From: Anagrus nilaparvatae
Lineage: Eukaryota > Arthropoda > Insecta > Hymenoptera > Mymaridae
Assembly: GCA_022575985.1 (NCBI GenBank)
Contig: JAKSXM010000141.1
Location: 667,357 to 731,356 of the forward strand
Reading direction: 5' to 3'
DNA length: 64,000 nt
Shown here: piece by piece, positions 11,505-21,438 of the stretch
How the letters are laid out: each line of letters opens with the position of its first letter
Numbering within the stretch: the first letter of the stretch is position 1
Translations under genes and position numbers: made by a program
The notes under the pieces: generated by a model
The model's database searches: none
Seen by the model: only the letters and a program-made list of their open reading frames with translations
Told to the model about the DNA's origin: nothing

Positions 11505-12402
11505 TAGTAGACTAGTAGAGTAGAGTAGAATTTATTTATTTATATTATCAATTTATTTATCTACTACTAGTAGACTACTTAATAGTGCCCTTTGGCCCCA
11601 TTAGCCATTTTGACCGATCAGGGAGCATGTTTTCAAAGCAAAATTCTAGAGAGTTTTGCCCGATTATTCAAAATAGAGAAATTCAGCACAACAGCGTTTC
11701 ACCCGGCCTCAAATGGCGTAATTGAACGTGTGCATAAGCCACTTCTTGAATATTTGAAGACATATGCCCTTGAGAAAATTGTTTTAACACTTCAAGGTCA
11801 GAGACTACCGGATATACAAGTTTTGAGCTGGTATTTGGATATAAAGCAAGAACACCAAGTAAATATCCCCCACGAGAAACCGTTAGAGTCTATGATGACT
11901 ACCTAGCGGAAGTGGTAGACAATATACAACATCTACAAATCTTAGCGGGATTAAATACGATCCAAAGAAAAATTAAAAGCCGCGATTATTACAATAAAAA
12001 GATTAATACAGACCACTTCAGGGAAGGGGAGTATGTATACCTAATAAATAACCGTAATGAATCAAAAAATGTTAAATTAGCCTTCCTAGGTCCTTGCGAG
12101 ATAACAAGGGTAGATTACGACCGTCATAACGTCGAAATTTGTTTTGAAGAACTAGCAAAGGTAGTGCATATGGACCTAATAAAACGCGCACATTTTGCAA
12201 GGATGCCGGGTAATATAATAGAAAAACCAACAAAATTAAACTGGTATTAAAAGAAAGTTAAAAAAAAAAAATAAGAAAATAATAATAATATAAAATAATT
12301 AGTCTTAATTTTGTTAGTAAACTTATTGATAAATTATACAAAAAATAATAAATAAACAAAAAATAATAAATTACATATATATTAAGACTAAAACATAAAA
12401 TA

Positions 12403-12634
12403 TGGGAGTCCCGGTCCGGATTCTATGATATTGTCATAAATGCAGGAGGGTGGGGAGTCTAGTGGGTATTGTAATTCCTCAATTGTGTATATCTGGGCAA
12501 TCCCAGATATAAATTTGAGGTTGAGTCCCACATAACCATACAGTACGCGTGTATGGTATGCGTAAATGCATTCTCCTCGTCCTACGAAAAAGGCCCCTTC
12601 TTGAAGGGGCCCAAAAAAAAAAAAAAAAAAAAAA
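12403..12634 (+). mobile_element. 5'-truncated 3' end of the R1-like LINE, with poly(A) and target duplication
   Basis: About 210 bases plus a ~22-base A tail match the 3' end of the LINE at 21124-24893 in opposite orientation. The ACATAAAATA duplication lies on both sides (12393-12402 and 12635-12644). Just before the tail is the hairpin GGCCCCTTC-TT-GAAGGGGCC. This is a typical dead-on-arrival LINE insertion, placed in the 3' flank of the gypsy element. Confidence 0.92.
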
Positions 12635-12728
12635 ACATAAAATACATTGACCCTAGTACAATAAGTTAGAATAATACAAGTAGGAATTCGTATATATTTC
12701 AGATGACGAAATAAAAATAAAGCATAAG

Positions 12729-12992
12729 ATGAATTCGAATATAAATAACTTTAAGGAGTTGCCAAGTGGGAAAAAGATATGCTACGTTGCCGATACAAAA
12801 ATCTATGATAATTATATGTTCGCGGACGATCTTGTGTGCAAGAGAGAGACAGAAATATATACGTCTCAAGTTAAAGAAACAAAAATATTCATAATGAAGA
12901 AAACAAGAAACGACGGATTTCATCAAAAAGCAAGAATTGACATTTATAAACTCCCTACTTATATTAATATAGTATTAAATCCGCGCGGATAA
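12729..12992 (+). CDS. Small unrecognised ORF (87 aa)
   Basis: The frame starts at ATG 12729 and ends in NPRG. It contains two Cys (KKICYVADTKIYD and DLVCKRETE) and a His/Lys/Arg-rich C-terminus (GFHQKARIDIYKLP). There is a faint resemblance in spacing to FLYWCH-type zinc-binding sequences, but the Trp-Cys core is missing, so no family is assigned. It lies just after the truncated LINE copy and may be part of the decayed 3' end of an older element. It is weakly supported as a real gene. Confidence 0.25.
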   Translation: MNSNINNFKELPSGKKICYVADTKIYDNYMFADDLVCKRETEIYTSQVKETKIFIMKKTRNDGFHQKARIDIYKLPTYINIVLNPRG

Positions 12993-13811
12993 AGAAAGAA
13001 AGAAGGGAGAAGAGAGTAAGATGCGAGAGCAAAAAAAAACAAACGCGCACGCGACTAAACTTTTATCTTACCGACAAGGCAAAATAAAAAAAAAATGAAC
13101 AATACCTCTATTAAAGTAGGTGTTATTTAAAATATTCAATAAATTGCAATAAACTATGTCGTTTATTTAAAAAAAAAGAAAGATAAAGCAAAGTGACAAT
13201 AAAAAAAAATAATAATAATAATAATTAAAAAAAAAGTGAATAAACAAATAAATAATTAAAGACATTGTTTATATTACAAGTAACATTATTTTTTTTTAAT
13301 GAATAAACAAAATACCTTGACGAATTCAATCCAACGCATGAGTAAAGTTTTGCTTACAACATGTTGATTTTCTGTAATTTATTTATAATGATAATTTTGA
13401 GAAAGCCTAAGCACTTTTGAAGCGGAAACCTACATTTTTAGGACTGCGAAAATATATAGAAAAACTCTATAACGAATTTAAACGTTCTAAATATACAGTA
13501 CCCTCAAATCAAGAGCAGGCCTTTAATAAAATTAGACTATAAATAGGAATCTAGAAATGGAAATAACAAGGATCCTAGCAGATTTTAAGTTTCTATTTAC
13601 ATTTATTCGAGACTGCGAAAATGTACTGAAAAAACTTAGAACGAAATAAAATCAAAAATACCTGCCTTAGCATAAATTTTAAAACGAGCGTATAACATAA
13701 TACTTGTACTTACGCTCCACAAGAGAGTTATTCTACAACGAATTTCTTAAACTAAAAATCAATTTTCTTTAAAACCAAAAGGAAAATTCGGGTTAAAAAG
13801 GACATTTTTAG
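12993..13811. other. AT-rich spacer, no gene seen
   Basis: Contains an (AAT)n run near 13205. The phrase ACTGCGAAAATRTA recurs at 13443 and 13613, with looser relatives at 14609 and 14770, in spaced imperfect copies. This suggests a degraded ~170-bp repeat on both sides of the hammerhead-bearing element. No ORF of coding character was seen. Confidence 0.4.
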
Positions 13812-13885
13812 ATAAAACACTTTAATATTTTTATGTAAATATCTTTTATTGTTCCTTCTTTTTACAATTTAATCATTTTGTTAAA

Positions 13886-13928
13886 AAACGACGCGTTTCG
13901 GAAAGTTAACTTTCCATCCTCAGGTTTG
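13886..13928 (-). ncRNA. Hammerhead-like ribozyme motif, left arm (minus strand)
   Basis: Read on the minus strand: stem I AAAC, CTGAGGA (13923-13917), stem II GGAAAG-TTAA-CTTTCC, GAAA (13899-13896), then C-GC-GTC and stem I partner GTTT. This is the order of a minimal type I hammerhead with a one-base-pair stem III. One unpaired U follows the CTGAGGA box. Activity is unproven. Confidence 0.5.
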
Positions 13929-14443
13929 TCTCAATTAATGAGAAAAATAAAATTATATTAAAACACTTTTTGAACATAGTTTAGATGTAAGGACATTTAC
14001 AAACATTTAACACCTATACATTTTTGTAAGAAAGGAAAATATATGGATACTTTAGAAGAATTCGAAATATATAAAAATACAAAAATAGACAAAGATAACA
14101 TGCTTAACGATAAATTGATGTTCAATAAAAATATTTTATACGACAAATTATTATAAAATTTAAAAATCCATATATTTCCCTTTAAACTTTAAATAACTCT
14201 AAAACAGGTTTTGTAATCATATCTATAATAGAAATTATTCACACACACAATATAAGATATTTATTGTATTATTATTATGTATTAAATTGTCATTATTTTC
14301 TTATCTTTTAAATAATACACGTTAGATTTTATAGAAATATTAAATAAAATTAGTATTATACAGTTGCTCGACCATGCAACATTGACGTAAACTATGTTCA
14401 AAAAGTGTTTTAATATAATTTTATTTTTCTCATTAATTGAGAC

Positions 14444-14487
14444 AAACCTGAGGATGGAAAGTTAACTTTCCGAAACGCGTCGTTTTT
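14444..14487 (+). ncRNA. Hammerhead-like ribozyme motif, right arm (plus strand)
   Basis: AAAC (14445-14448), CTGAGGA (14449-14455), stem II palindrome (14457-14472), GAAA (14473-14476), GTC (14480-14482) and GTTT (14483-14486). The predicted cut is after C14482. It is the mirror copy of the left-arm motif, with every core base identical. Confidence 0.5.
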
Positions 14488-14559
14488 TAACAAAATGATT
14501 AAATTGTAAAAAGAAGGAACAATAAAAGATATTTACATAAAAATATTAAAGTGTTTTAT

Positions 14560-16781
14560 TTATAATATTTACAATTGGAGACAAATTCAAAATAATGACA
14601 TTTTTAGATCTGCGAAATGGTAAAGATTAGGTCAAGTACACTTTTGGTTCAAAAAATACCGTAAAACATCTTATTCCACGAGTAGGTCTTTTAAGAAAAT
14701 TACGATAACTTTAAAACTGATTTTCAGGAAAACTAAAACGGATGGAAAAACTCTAATATACATTTTTAGAACTGCGAAATGGTATAGAATAGATTTATTA
14801 AGTAATTATCCTAAAAAGTGTTGTACATGACCAGATAGGCACAGCAGCCTTTAAATTTTTTTTTCTTATGTACAAGAACAAAACGTAATAAACCTTACGC
14901 ATTAAAGAAATACCCTAAGATTTATTTCTTTTGTATTTACCAGCCTCAAAAATGAAACCAAACTTAAGATTCGCGAAAATGTCCGGGAAAATGTGAAGAT
15001 AATAAAACGATAAATATTCGAATACGATATTATATATTATTATTATTAAAGATTATTATTCTATATTAAATACTATATTAAATTCTACTGGACAGTTTTT
15101 TTTTTACAAAAAGATTTTGATTATCAAATAAATCATTTTTTTTTCTTTCTGATAAAATTATCGAGACAAGCAATGAACATAATATTAATACAAATTAAAT
15201 AGAGGGCGCAGGGAAATAAATAAAAAAAATGAATGTACTAACGATAAATTTTGTAAAAAGACAAAAATATGTAATTATGCCAGTATTTATAGGATTTTGC
15301 GAGCAAATAAGTAAATAACGGCTCCAATGAAAAAAAAAGCGAATAAAATATAAAAACCAAGTTTAACCGAAAGGCAACAGGTTTTTTTTTGGGACGTATA
15401 ACCATATGGCATATTTTATACATATTTTAAGTATATGCTTTCTATAGATTTAATTACTCAGTATATTTTATCATTATATTTTACGACTCTTACCCAAATA
15501 TGTATTAGCTTGTAGATAACGGAAGTAATTTTAAGGAATAATTTTAGTGTGGAAACTGGATTAGTTTTTTTTCACAATTTAATTTTTTTTTACCAAAAAG
15601 AAAGTTAAGAATTTATACAAAAATCCGTAAATTAAGCAGTTCTCTTATCTAAGTTTTTTTCTTCATTATGAAAAAATAGGATTAGAAGAGTAAATCTTTT
15701 GGGTATAAAATAAAATATTTAAATTAACGATTATAATATTAAGAATAAATATGAAATTACTAATATTACGAATTAAGATAAGAAATATTATTTTTTTTTA
15801 CGCATAAATAATAATTATTATATATCATTTATGATTAAGGAATAAATATAAAGCTAGCGATAAGAAAAATAATATAAAACGCTAAATAAGCAATTTAATT
15901 AAGTTACAGGAATTTGAACAAAGTATATTAATCTAGCAGATATCAAATAATTAAATGCATAAATAAAATATCAAATATCAAATATTAATTTCGACAAAGA
16001 ATTTTCGTATCGTCTAGACTTTCTTTATCGCATAAAAAAAATAATAATATATAAAATACGAATTATGTATAATTACCAAGAATAAAAACTGCTGATACAA
16101 AATAACTAAATTGATATGTATATCTTTGATTCCCCGTATGATTACTATATGCATGTAACTAAAGATTTTTTTTCTCTCTCAATTGAATAAGAATTAAATT
16201 CTTTAATAAAAATTAATAAGTTTTTTTTTATTTTTTCTCCTTTTCTTTTTTATTTTTTTCTCTTATTAGAAAGAGATAAAATTAAGAAATTTTAATACTA
16301 AACACTAAACAGTTATACTTTGAAGAGTGGGAGAAGGGAGAAATGGATCCAAGGTGTCAAATTTTTTTTTTCCTCTCTTTCTTTTTACTTTGAGAGTAAA
16401 ACAACGAAATGACGGAAAAGGGGATAAGGATTTGATTTTTTTCTTTTTTTTCTCTTCCAGTAATTACAAATGAATAATAAAATAAATACAATTCGAGTTT
16501 TTATGTATACAAAAAATAATCTTATAAAATATAAATATGTATACAATACACTATAATAGAAATTAACTTAATTACATATATAGATTTATTTCAATAAACA
16601 ATAAAATAGTAAATAAAATCCTTGAATTACATATTATAAGAAGCGAAGAGTATAGCCTGTCTGAAGTACAGCAAATGTCTAAACAAATAAAAGTGACAAT
16701 TGTTTTTTTTTTCTCTTTTCATTTTTTTTTTAATAATAATTAACAAATTAGTTTAACATACCTTAGTATAAAAACCGCAAG
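14560..16781. other. AT-rich spacer, no gene seen
   Basis: Long A/T runs and pyrimidine tracts (for example around 16220-16260 and 16360-16390). The remaining open stretches are Lys/Asn/Ile/Phe-rich by composition only. Confidence 0.4.
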
Positions 16782-18152
16782 TTAATCCAAATCAGAAGAA
16801 TCGGAAGCGGGATAAGTAAATGGTAGAGTACAATAATAATTAGAAAGAGTAACAAAGTCGCTTGGTGAATCAAAATGATTAGGATGACATACCGAAAAAC
16901 CCTTTAAAGTAAATAAAGGAGAGTCATATGCCACAATATGAAAATTGTCTCGTGGTATATAGAACAAAAGCTCTCTGTCTAAACGTTCCCATTCCTTACA
17001 AAAAGCAGGAATCAAACTTTCCAAACATAATCGATTATAACGAGTACATTCTCTGCAATGATAATCGGAACTTTCAAACATCATAGATTGAAGAGTAGGC
17101 ATCTCTAAAATGAGCCCAAAGATCTGAAGAAAATGATTATGACAATGAGATACATCAAGGGTCTCAAGGGACAAAGATATTAAATGTTTATAACGAATTT
17201 TCAAAAAAGCGACGGATAAATGCCGCAAGTGTCAAAACTTCACGAGTGTGTCAAAACCTAGAGGTGATAGTTGAAAACACGCACTAATGTTTAGAGTTTT
17301 GAGATGGGTCATACGATCAAATATTATTAAAAGGTCCGTGTCACTAATGGTACTATGAGGAATTTTTAGAGTCACCAGATTAATCATGTTATGTAGGACA
17401 CGAAGTTCCGAAGGTAAAAGGGCATATGGAGAAGCAAAAATATGAAAATAAGTAAATGAAGTCATATTCTGAGCACTAACAAAGAGATAATCGAGGGTTG
17501 ACTGTAATAAGCCCGTTACATGGAATTTCTCTAAACTCTTAGGAAATTGGGGCAGAATAATAATCGATGGATAAAAACGGAGATCATGCACCTGTGAACT
17601 TAAACTATCGAGAGTAAAGGAACGGAGATTTAAAAAAGATCGTAATAAGTTGAAAAAATTCTCTTGGAAATATTGAGTCATACGGCTGAAATACACTTCC
17701 CTAATAAGGGATGCACGATAGCGCAACAAAAGGATGTGATCACGATTTAATGTTACGTTATCACATAACAAGGTGGTAAGACTGGAACAATGTTTTAGGG
17801 CATGAATAAGAATTTTTGAATAATGTTGTTGGGTAGCAAAATCAGGATCGTAAATAAATCTTAATGACAGTTTTTCAATATTACACAAATACCGGAATAA
17901 ATTTTCAACATCAGAGTCTGGAACCCGATTTATACATAAACACGTATAGCCAGGTAAATGAGTATGACCACGCCTATAAATTAACTCCAAACAACGAGTT
18001 ACGGAAAAACACTCGGAACTCATACGATTTAAATGAACATTTACTTGAGCCAGAGCAAATTTATCACGAAGAGATAAGTATCGTTAAATACAATAGAATT
18101 CATCGAAACCTAAATCAGCAATGGTTAAAGCAGCATTAACAAGCGAATCCAT
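16782..18152 (-). pseudogene. F-box/leucine-rich-repeat protein, copy B, with two nonsense codons
   Basis: A single minus-strand frame runs 1371 bases from ATG 18152 to the stop after DSSDLD at 16782. It is broken only by TAA at codon 23 (18086-18084) and TGA at 17231-17229. The N-terminus is F-box-like (LGFDEFYCI, stop, RYLSLRDKFALAQVNVHL). The body has leucine-rich repeats (SLTTLLCDNVTLNRDHILLL, LKTLNISACFQLSPLGFD, LISLSLETLDVSHCHN) and the tail is acidic. F-box/LRR proteins recruit substrates to SCF ubiquitin ligases. It aligns along its length with copy A at 26102-20948, sharing the NRDHI, DISACF and LDVS motifs. Two stops without any frameshift suggest a young pseudogene or, less likely, readthrough. 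Confidence 0.8.
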
Positions 18153-20947
18153 ACTGAGAATAAAAATAAAAATACCATGAAAAAAAAAATATAAATAATA
18201 ACAATAAGGGTTTTCTCAATCAGTATTTTTACGCACCTTAAGAATTCACAGGAATTTGTAATAAATAGATAACTGTAGACGCAAAAGTTTAAAAAAAAAA
18301 AAATAGGAAAAATGATTTCACAACTAATAACTAACTAATAATGTCACAGAAATTTTTTTTGCGTAATCACAAAAACGCCTAACAAAATCAAGAGTCAACT
18401 GAAGAAAAAATTAGAATAATGAACCGATAACACAAATTTTTTCTCCTCCAGCAACACCTAAAGGTGCAAAGCAAAAAAAATTAAAATACAAGTTGCATTA
18501 TTTCCCCTTATAGTGATTATAGGCCCTTGAAAGAAGCTTTATTGTTAAAAAAAAAAAAAAGAGAGAATTTTAACCTTTGTTCCCAAAAAAAAATTATTAA
18601 TAAAACAATAATAGAAACCCCTCCCAAGGTAGTTTAAACCATAAAAACGTAACCAATAAACCCCTTCAAAAAAAAATGCAGACAAAATATAAATAATTTT
18701 GTAAAAAAAAGTAATAATACAAATTCAAAAATATTTTGTAACCGATTGCAAAAAATAATAATATAAAATAAATAAAAATATCTAAATCGTGAGAATGGGT
18801 AAAGCAACATGGTCTTCCAAGAAATCCGAGAAGTAATAAAATAAAAAATGGTTTCAAATGAAAACGAAGAAATCTGAAGAAAATAAAATGTTTAGTCTAA
18901 GAAAGATTACATTAAATATAGTAAGAAATATAATACAAAAAATGAATAAAAAAAATATATATACAAAATAATACACTGTATCTTAAGACGACTAATAGGC
19001 GCCAAACCATCAATAAAAAATATATACATAAAAACTTATATGGTAAGAATAATAAAAACATTTACAATGAATTTCTTTTTTCTTCTCTCAAGACGATCGT
19101 TAACTAGATGACCAGACTAATAGAAATAACTTATTAACCTTTTTTTAACGCTCAACTGAAAACAGAAACCCGGGATAACAAGATGTATAAAATACAAGGA
19201 ACATGAAATGATTTAATAGACTAAATACAGCACCTTTTTTTTTTATGAAAAAAAAACAAGCACTGGCAAAAAGAATAAAATTACAGAATATCAATAAAAT
19301 ATATTAACAAAAAATGAGTTTTTGCAATGAATGGTAAAGTCAAGGATACAGGGCGGAGAAGTAATATTCAAATCAGAATTTAAGTTTTCTTCTTTTTTTC
19401 AAAAAACAATGACAAGAATGATCTTGAATATTAGGAATAACTAATTTATAATTATGTTTCTCAGAGGGGGAGGTATTTACCCCCCAAAGTAGATTGAAAA
19501 TTACGAAATTTCTCATAAAATATTGAAAAAGAATGAAGTGGACGAAGCTAGTTTATAAAAATCTTTTGTAGTGAGAAAATTTTTCTCAACATATTACGAT
19601 ATGGTGGAGTAATGATTTTTTTTGGTAAATAGCAATAAAAAGTAAAAATAATAAGTAAAAGAATTTTTCGGTACCCCCCCTTATGTTCCCGAAACGACGG
19701 TTTTTTTTTCTTTCAAAAAATAAAAAAAAAATAATATGTACAAAGAATATGTACAAAGAAACAAAAAAGGCTAACCTATGCTAATCAAACATAAAAGAGA
19801 CTGTTGAAAGCCTTTGAGTTTTCAGTTTTACTTTTTCCTCAATTTTTCAAATTTTTTTTTCTCTTTCCAAAGTTTACCCAAATAGGAAAAACGCAGAGCC
19901 ATAATTACAGATATATAGAATAAAAACGCCAAGAACATAAAAGAAAAACCGAAAACGTATTCCAAAGAAAATTTTGTTTACATAAAAATAAATTTTATAA
20001 ATAATAATAAAACAAGAAAATGTTGAACCGCTGGGTTCTGATAAGAGTTATAAAACATTACAAAGGGACCAGCAGGTACAGTAGAAAAAAGAGAGAGAAG
20101 AATATCCAGATAAAAAAAAAATATAAAAAAAATAATAATAAAAAGAAACCAAGAAAAAACTTGGGAAATTAGTCAATACCATAGGAAAAACACAATAAAT
20201 ACTTACCTATGCATCATCATTGACTCCTTCTTCAAGTACCTTCACTACAGCATAAAAAGGTTACAAAAGGAAAAAGATAAACAAAGCGGAAGGAAGTCAA
20301 AATTAGGATATTCTGCAGCATAAAAATGGCTAATACCTATTAACATAGGATAAACAAAGGAGGAAAAAAGGAGGGAATAGAGAGGAAGAGGTAAGATAAT
20401 GCAACGCAAAGGTTTTTATACACGTATAGTATAGTTCCTATACATACATGTAAGAAAATAATAATATAATCCATGTATGATATAGAAACAATCTAAAATG
20501 CTCAAAAAGACAGCATACAGTGGGTTTTTTTAAAAAAAAAGAGAATAATAATAATATATAAAAATAGTAGGCTGTTGATTTGGGAAAATGAGAGGAGAGG
20601 TAATAGTAATAATATTAAATTTTTTTTTCTTTTCTTTCTTTTCTTCTCTTTAAAAGAAAGAAACACAAATATAATCCATAGATATATATGAAAAGAAAAT
20701 GGCTACACCACGTCATATTGTTTCAATTTTTTTATTATCGCAAAGAATAACAATTTTAAGTAATGATATAGATCTTATACAGATAAAATACTTAATAACT
20801 AGTTTCGTTTATTCATTTTTTTTTTATTATCGTTTTACAAAAATAATAATAATGTATATCATTTTTTTTATATATATAATTCAAACTAATTAATTCTGTA
20901 CGTCGGTCATGATACCAATAATAAGATTTGAATAGTAAAATCTTATC
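18153..20947. other. AT-rich spacer between F-box/LRR copies, no gene seen
   Basis: Contains A/T and CT-rich tracts. Short open stretches here are low-complexity Phe/Ile/Lys runs on either strand and have no recognisable domain. Confidence 0.4.
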
Positions 20948-21111
20948 TCAATCCTCGTCTTCGCTATCATTTACGACATAATCATAATAAAAAAAAGAAC
21001 GAGGCAGCACTAAGGTAGTGTAATAAAAATATGACTGCAAAAAGAATACAGAAGAACCCATATGACGCGCATGACATAGAATTAAATTAGGATAATTGCC
21101 CAAATTATACT

Positions 21112-21123
21112 CCCGAACAAAGG
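21112..21123. repeat. Target-site duplication of the LINE, left copy
   Basis: CCCGAACAAAGG borders the poly(A) end of the LINE and is repeated exactly at 24894-24905. It lies within the F-box/LRR coding sequence. Confidence 0.92.
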
Positions 21124-21438
21124 TTTTTTTTTTTTTTTTTATTTTTTGGGCCCCTTCAAGAAGGGGCCTTTTTCGTAGGACGAGGAGAATGCATTTACGC
21201 ATACCATACACGCGTACTGTATGGTTATGTGGGACTCAACCTCAAATTTGTATCTGGGGTTGCCCAGATATACACAATTGAGGAATTACAATACCCACTA
21301 AACTCCCCACCCTCCTGCATTTATGACAATATCATAGAATCCGGACCGGGACTCCCTGTTTACGTATTACTTCGGTCCGGAAACAATGCAGCCCAGGCAT
21401 TTCTTCGCCATACCCTGTCAATAAAGGAGGAGATTTTC

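Larger units (their letters stand above)
10578..11580 (+). mobile_element. LTR-like insertion with tRNA-Glu primer-site extension, in integrase
   Basis: The 1003-bp insertion is flanked by a 5-bp duplication, AATAG (10573-10577 and 11581-11585). Inside, in order, are a U3-like region with near-repeats of GTAGACATGCAAAAGTAAC (10757-10840), a TATA box (GTATATAAAG, 11119-11128), an R/U5-like stretch and, at 11460, TGG opening a primer-binding site. The match to the reverse complement of tRNA-Glu runs 45 bases (11460-11504), through the T arm, variable loop and anticodon loop (GGGTGAAAGC). A typical primer site is about 18 nt. The last ~75 bases hold imperfect inverted TAGTAGACTAG / CTACTACTAGTAGACTACT. 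It looks like a solo or aberrant LTR integration. The ends do not show TG...CA. Confidence 0.7.
3156..12250 (+). mobile_element. Decayed Ty3/gypsy LTR retrotransposon with OTU domain in pol
   Basis: Domain order on the plus strand is gag, aspartic protease, reverse transcriptase, RNase H, an OTU-type cysteine protease domain, then integrase. RT before integrase is the Ty3/gypsy order. Frames are broken by in-frame stops (3837 TAG, 5772 TGA) and several single-base shifts (about 4400, three between 6860 and 6960, 9715, 11590, 11890). They are also broken by two insertions: a region with a MITE between RNase H and OTU, and a 1003-bp LTR-like piece inside integrase. No env frame was seen. LTRs were not recognised, and the 3' flank is overrun by a truncated LINE copy. 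The element is inactive as it stands. Confidence 0.9.
9732..12250 (+). pseudogene. Integrase of the gypsy element, interrupted
   Basis: The N-terminal HHCC zinc-binding region is visible (REHHAGALSGHRGF and SCPECQE), then the catalytic core with its first Asp (SMDLHG). At 10577 the frame is cut by a 1003-bp insertion. It resumes after 11585 with the second Asp (ILTDQGACF) and the Glu (NGVIERVHKPLLEYL). A one-base shift lies at about 11590-11600 and further shifts near 11780-11910. The C-terminal chromodomain-like or SH3-like part (GEYVYLINN, FLGPCEITRV) ends at 12250. Removing the insertion and one AATAG copy would leave coding sequence continuous across the site, which confirms where the insertion lies. 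Confidence 0.85.
13812..14559. mobile_element. Inverted-repeat element with hammerhead-like motifs in both arms
   Basis: The arms 13812-13984 and 14388-14559 are near-perfect inverted copies, opening with ATAAAACACTTTAATATTTT. The spacer is ~403 bp, AT-rich and without coding. Each arm carries the hammerhead-like core described separately. Penelope-like retroelements are known to carry minimal hammerhead ribozymes in their terminal repeats. This may be a pair of such termini in inverted orientation, or a non-autonomous relative. No GIY-YIG endonuclease or Penelope RT is present here. Confidence 0.8.

Noticed and set aside
12729..12992. FLYWCH zinc-finger exon
   Set aside because: The Cys/His spacing and the W-C core of FLYWCH are not met; kept only as an unrecognised ORF.
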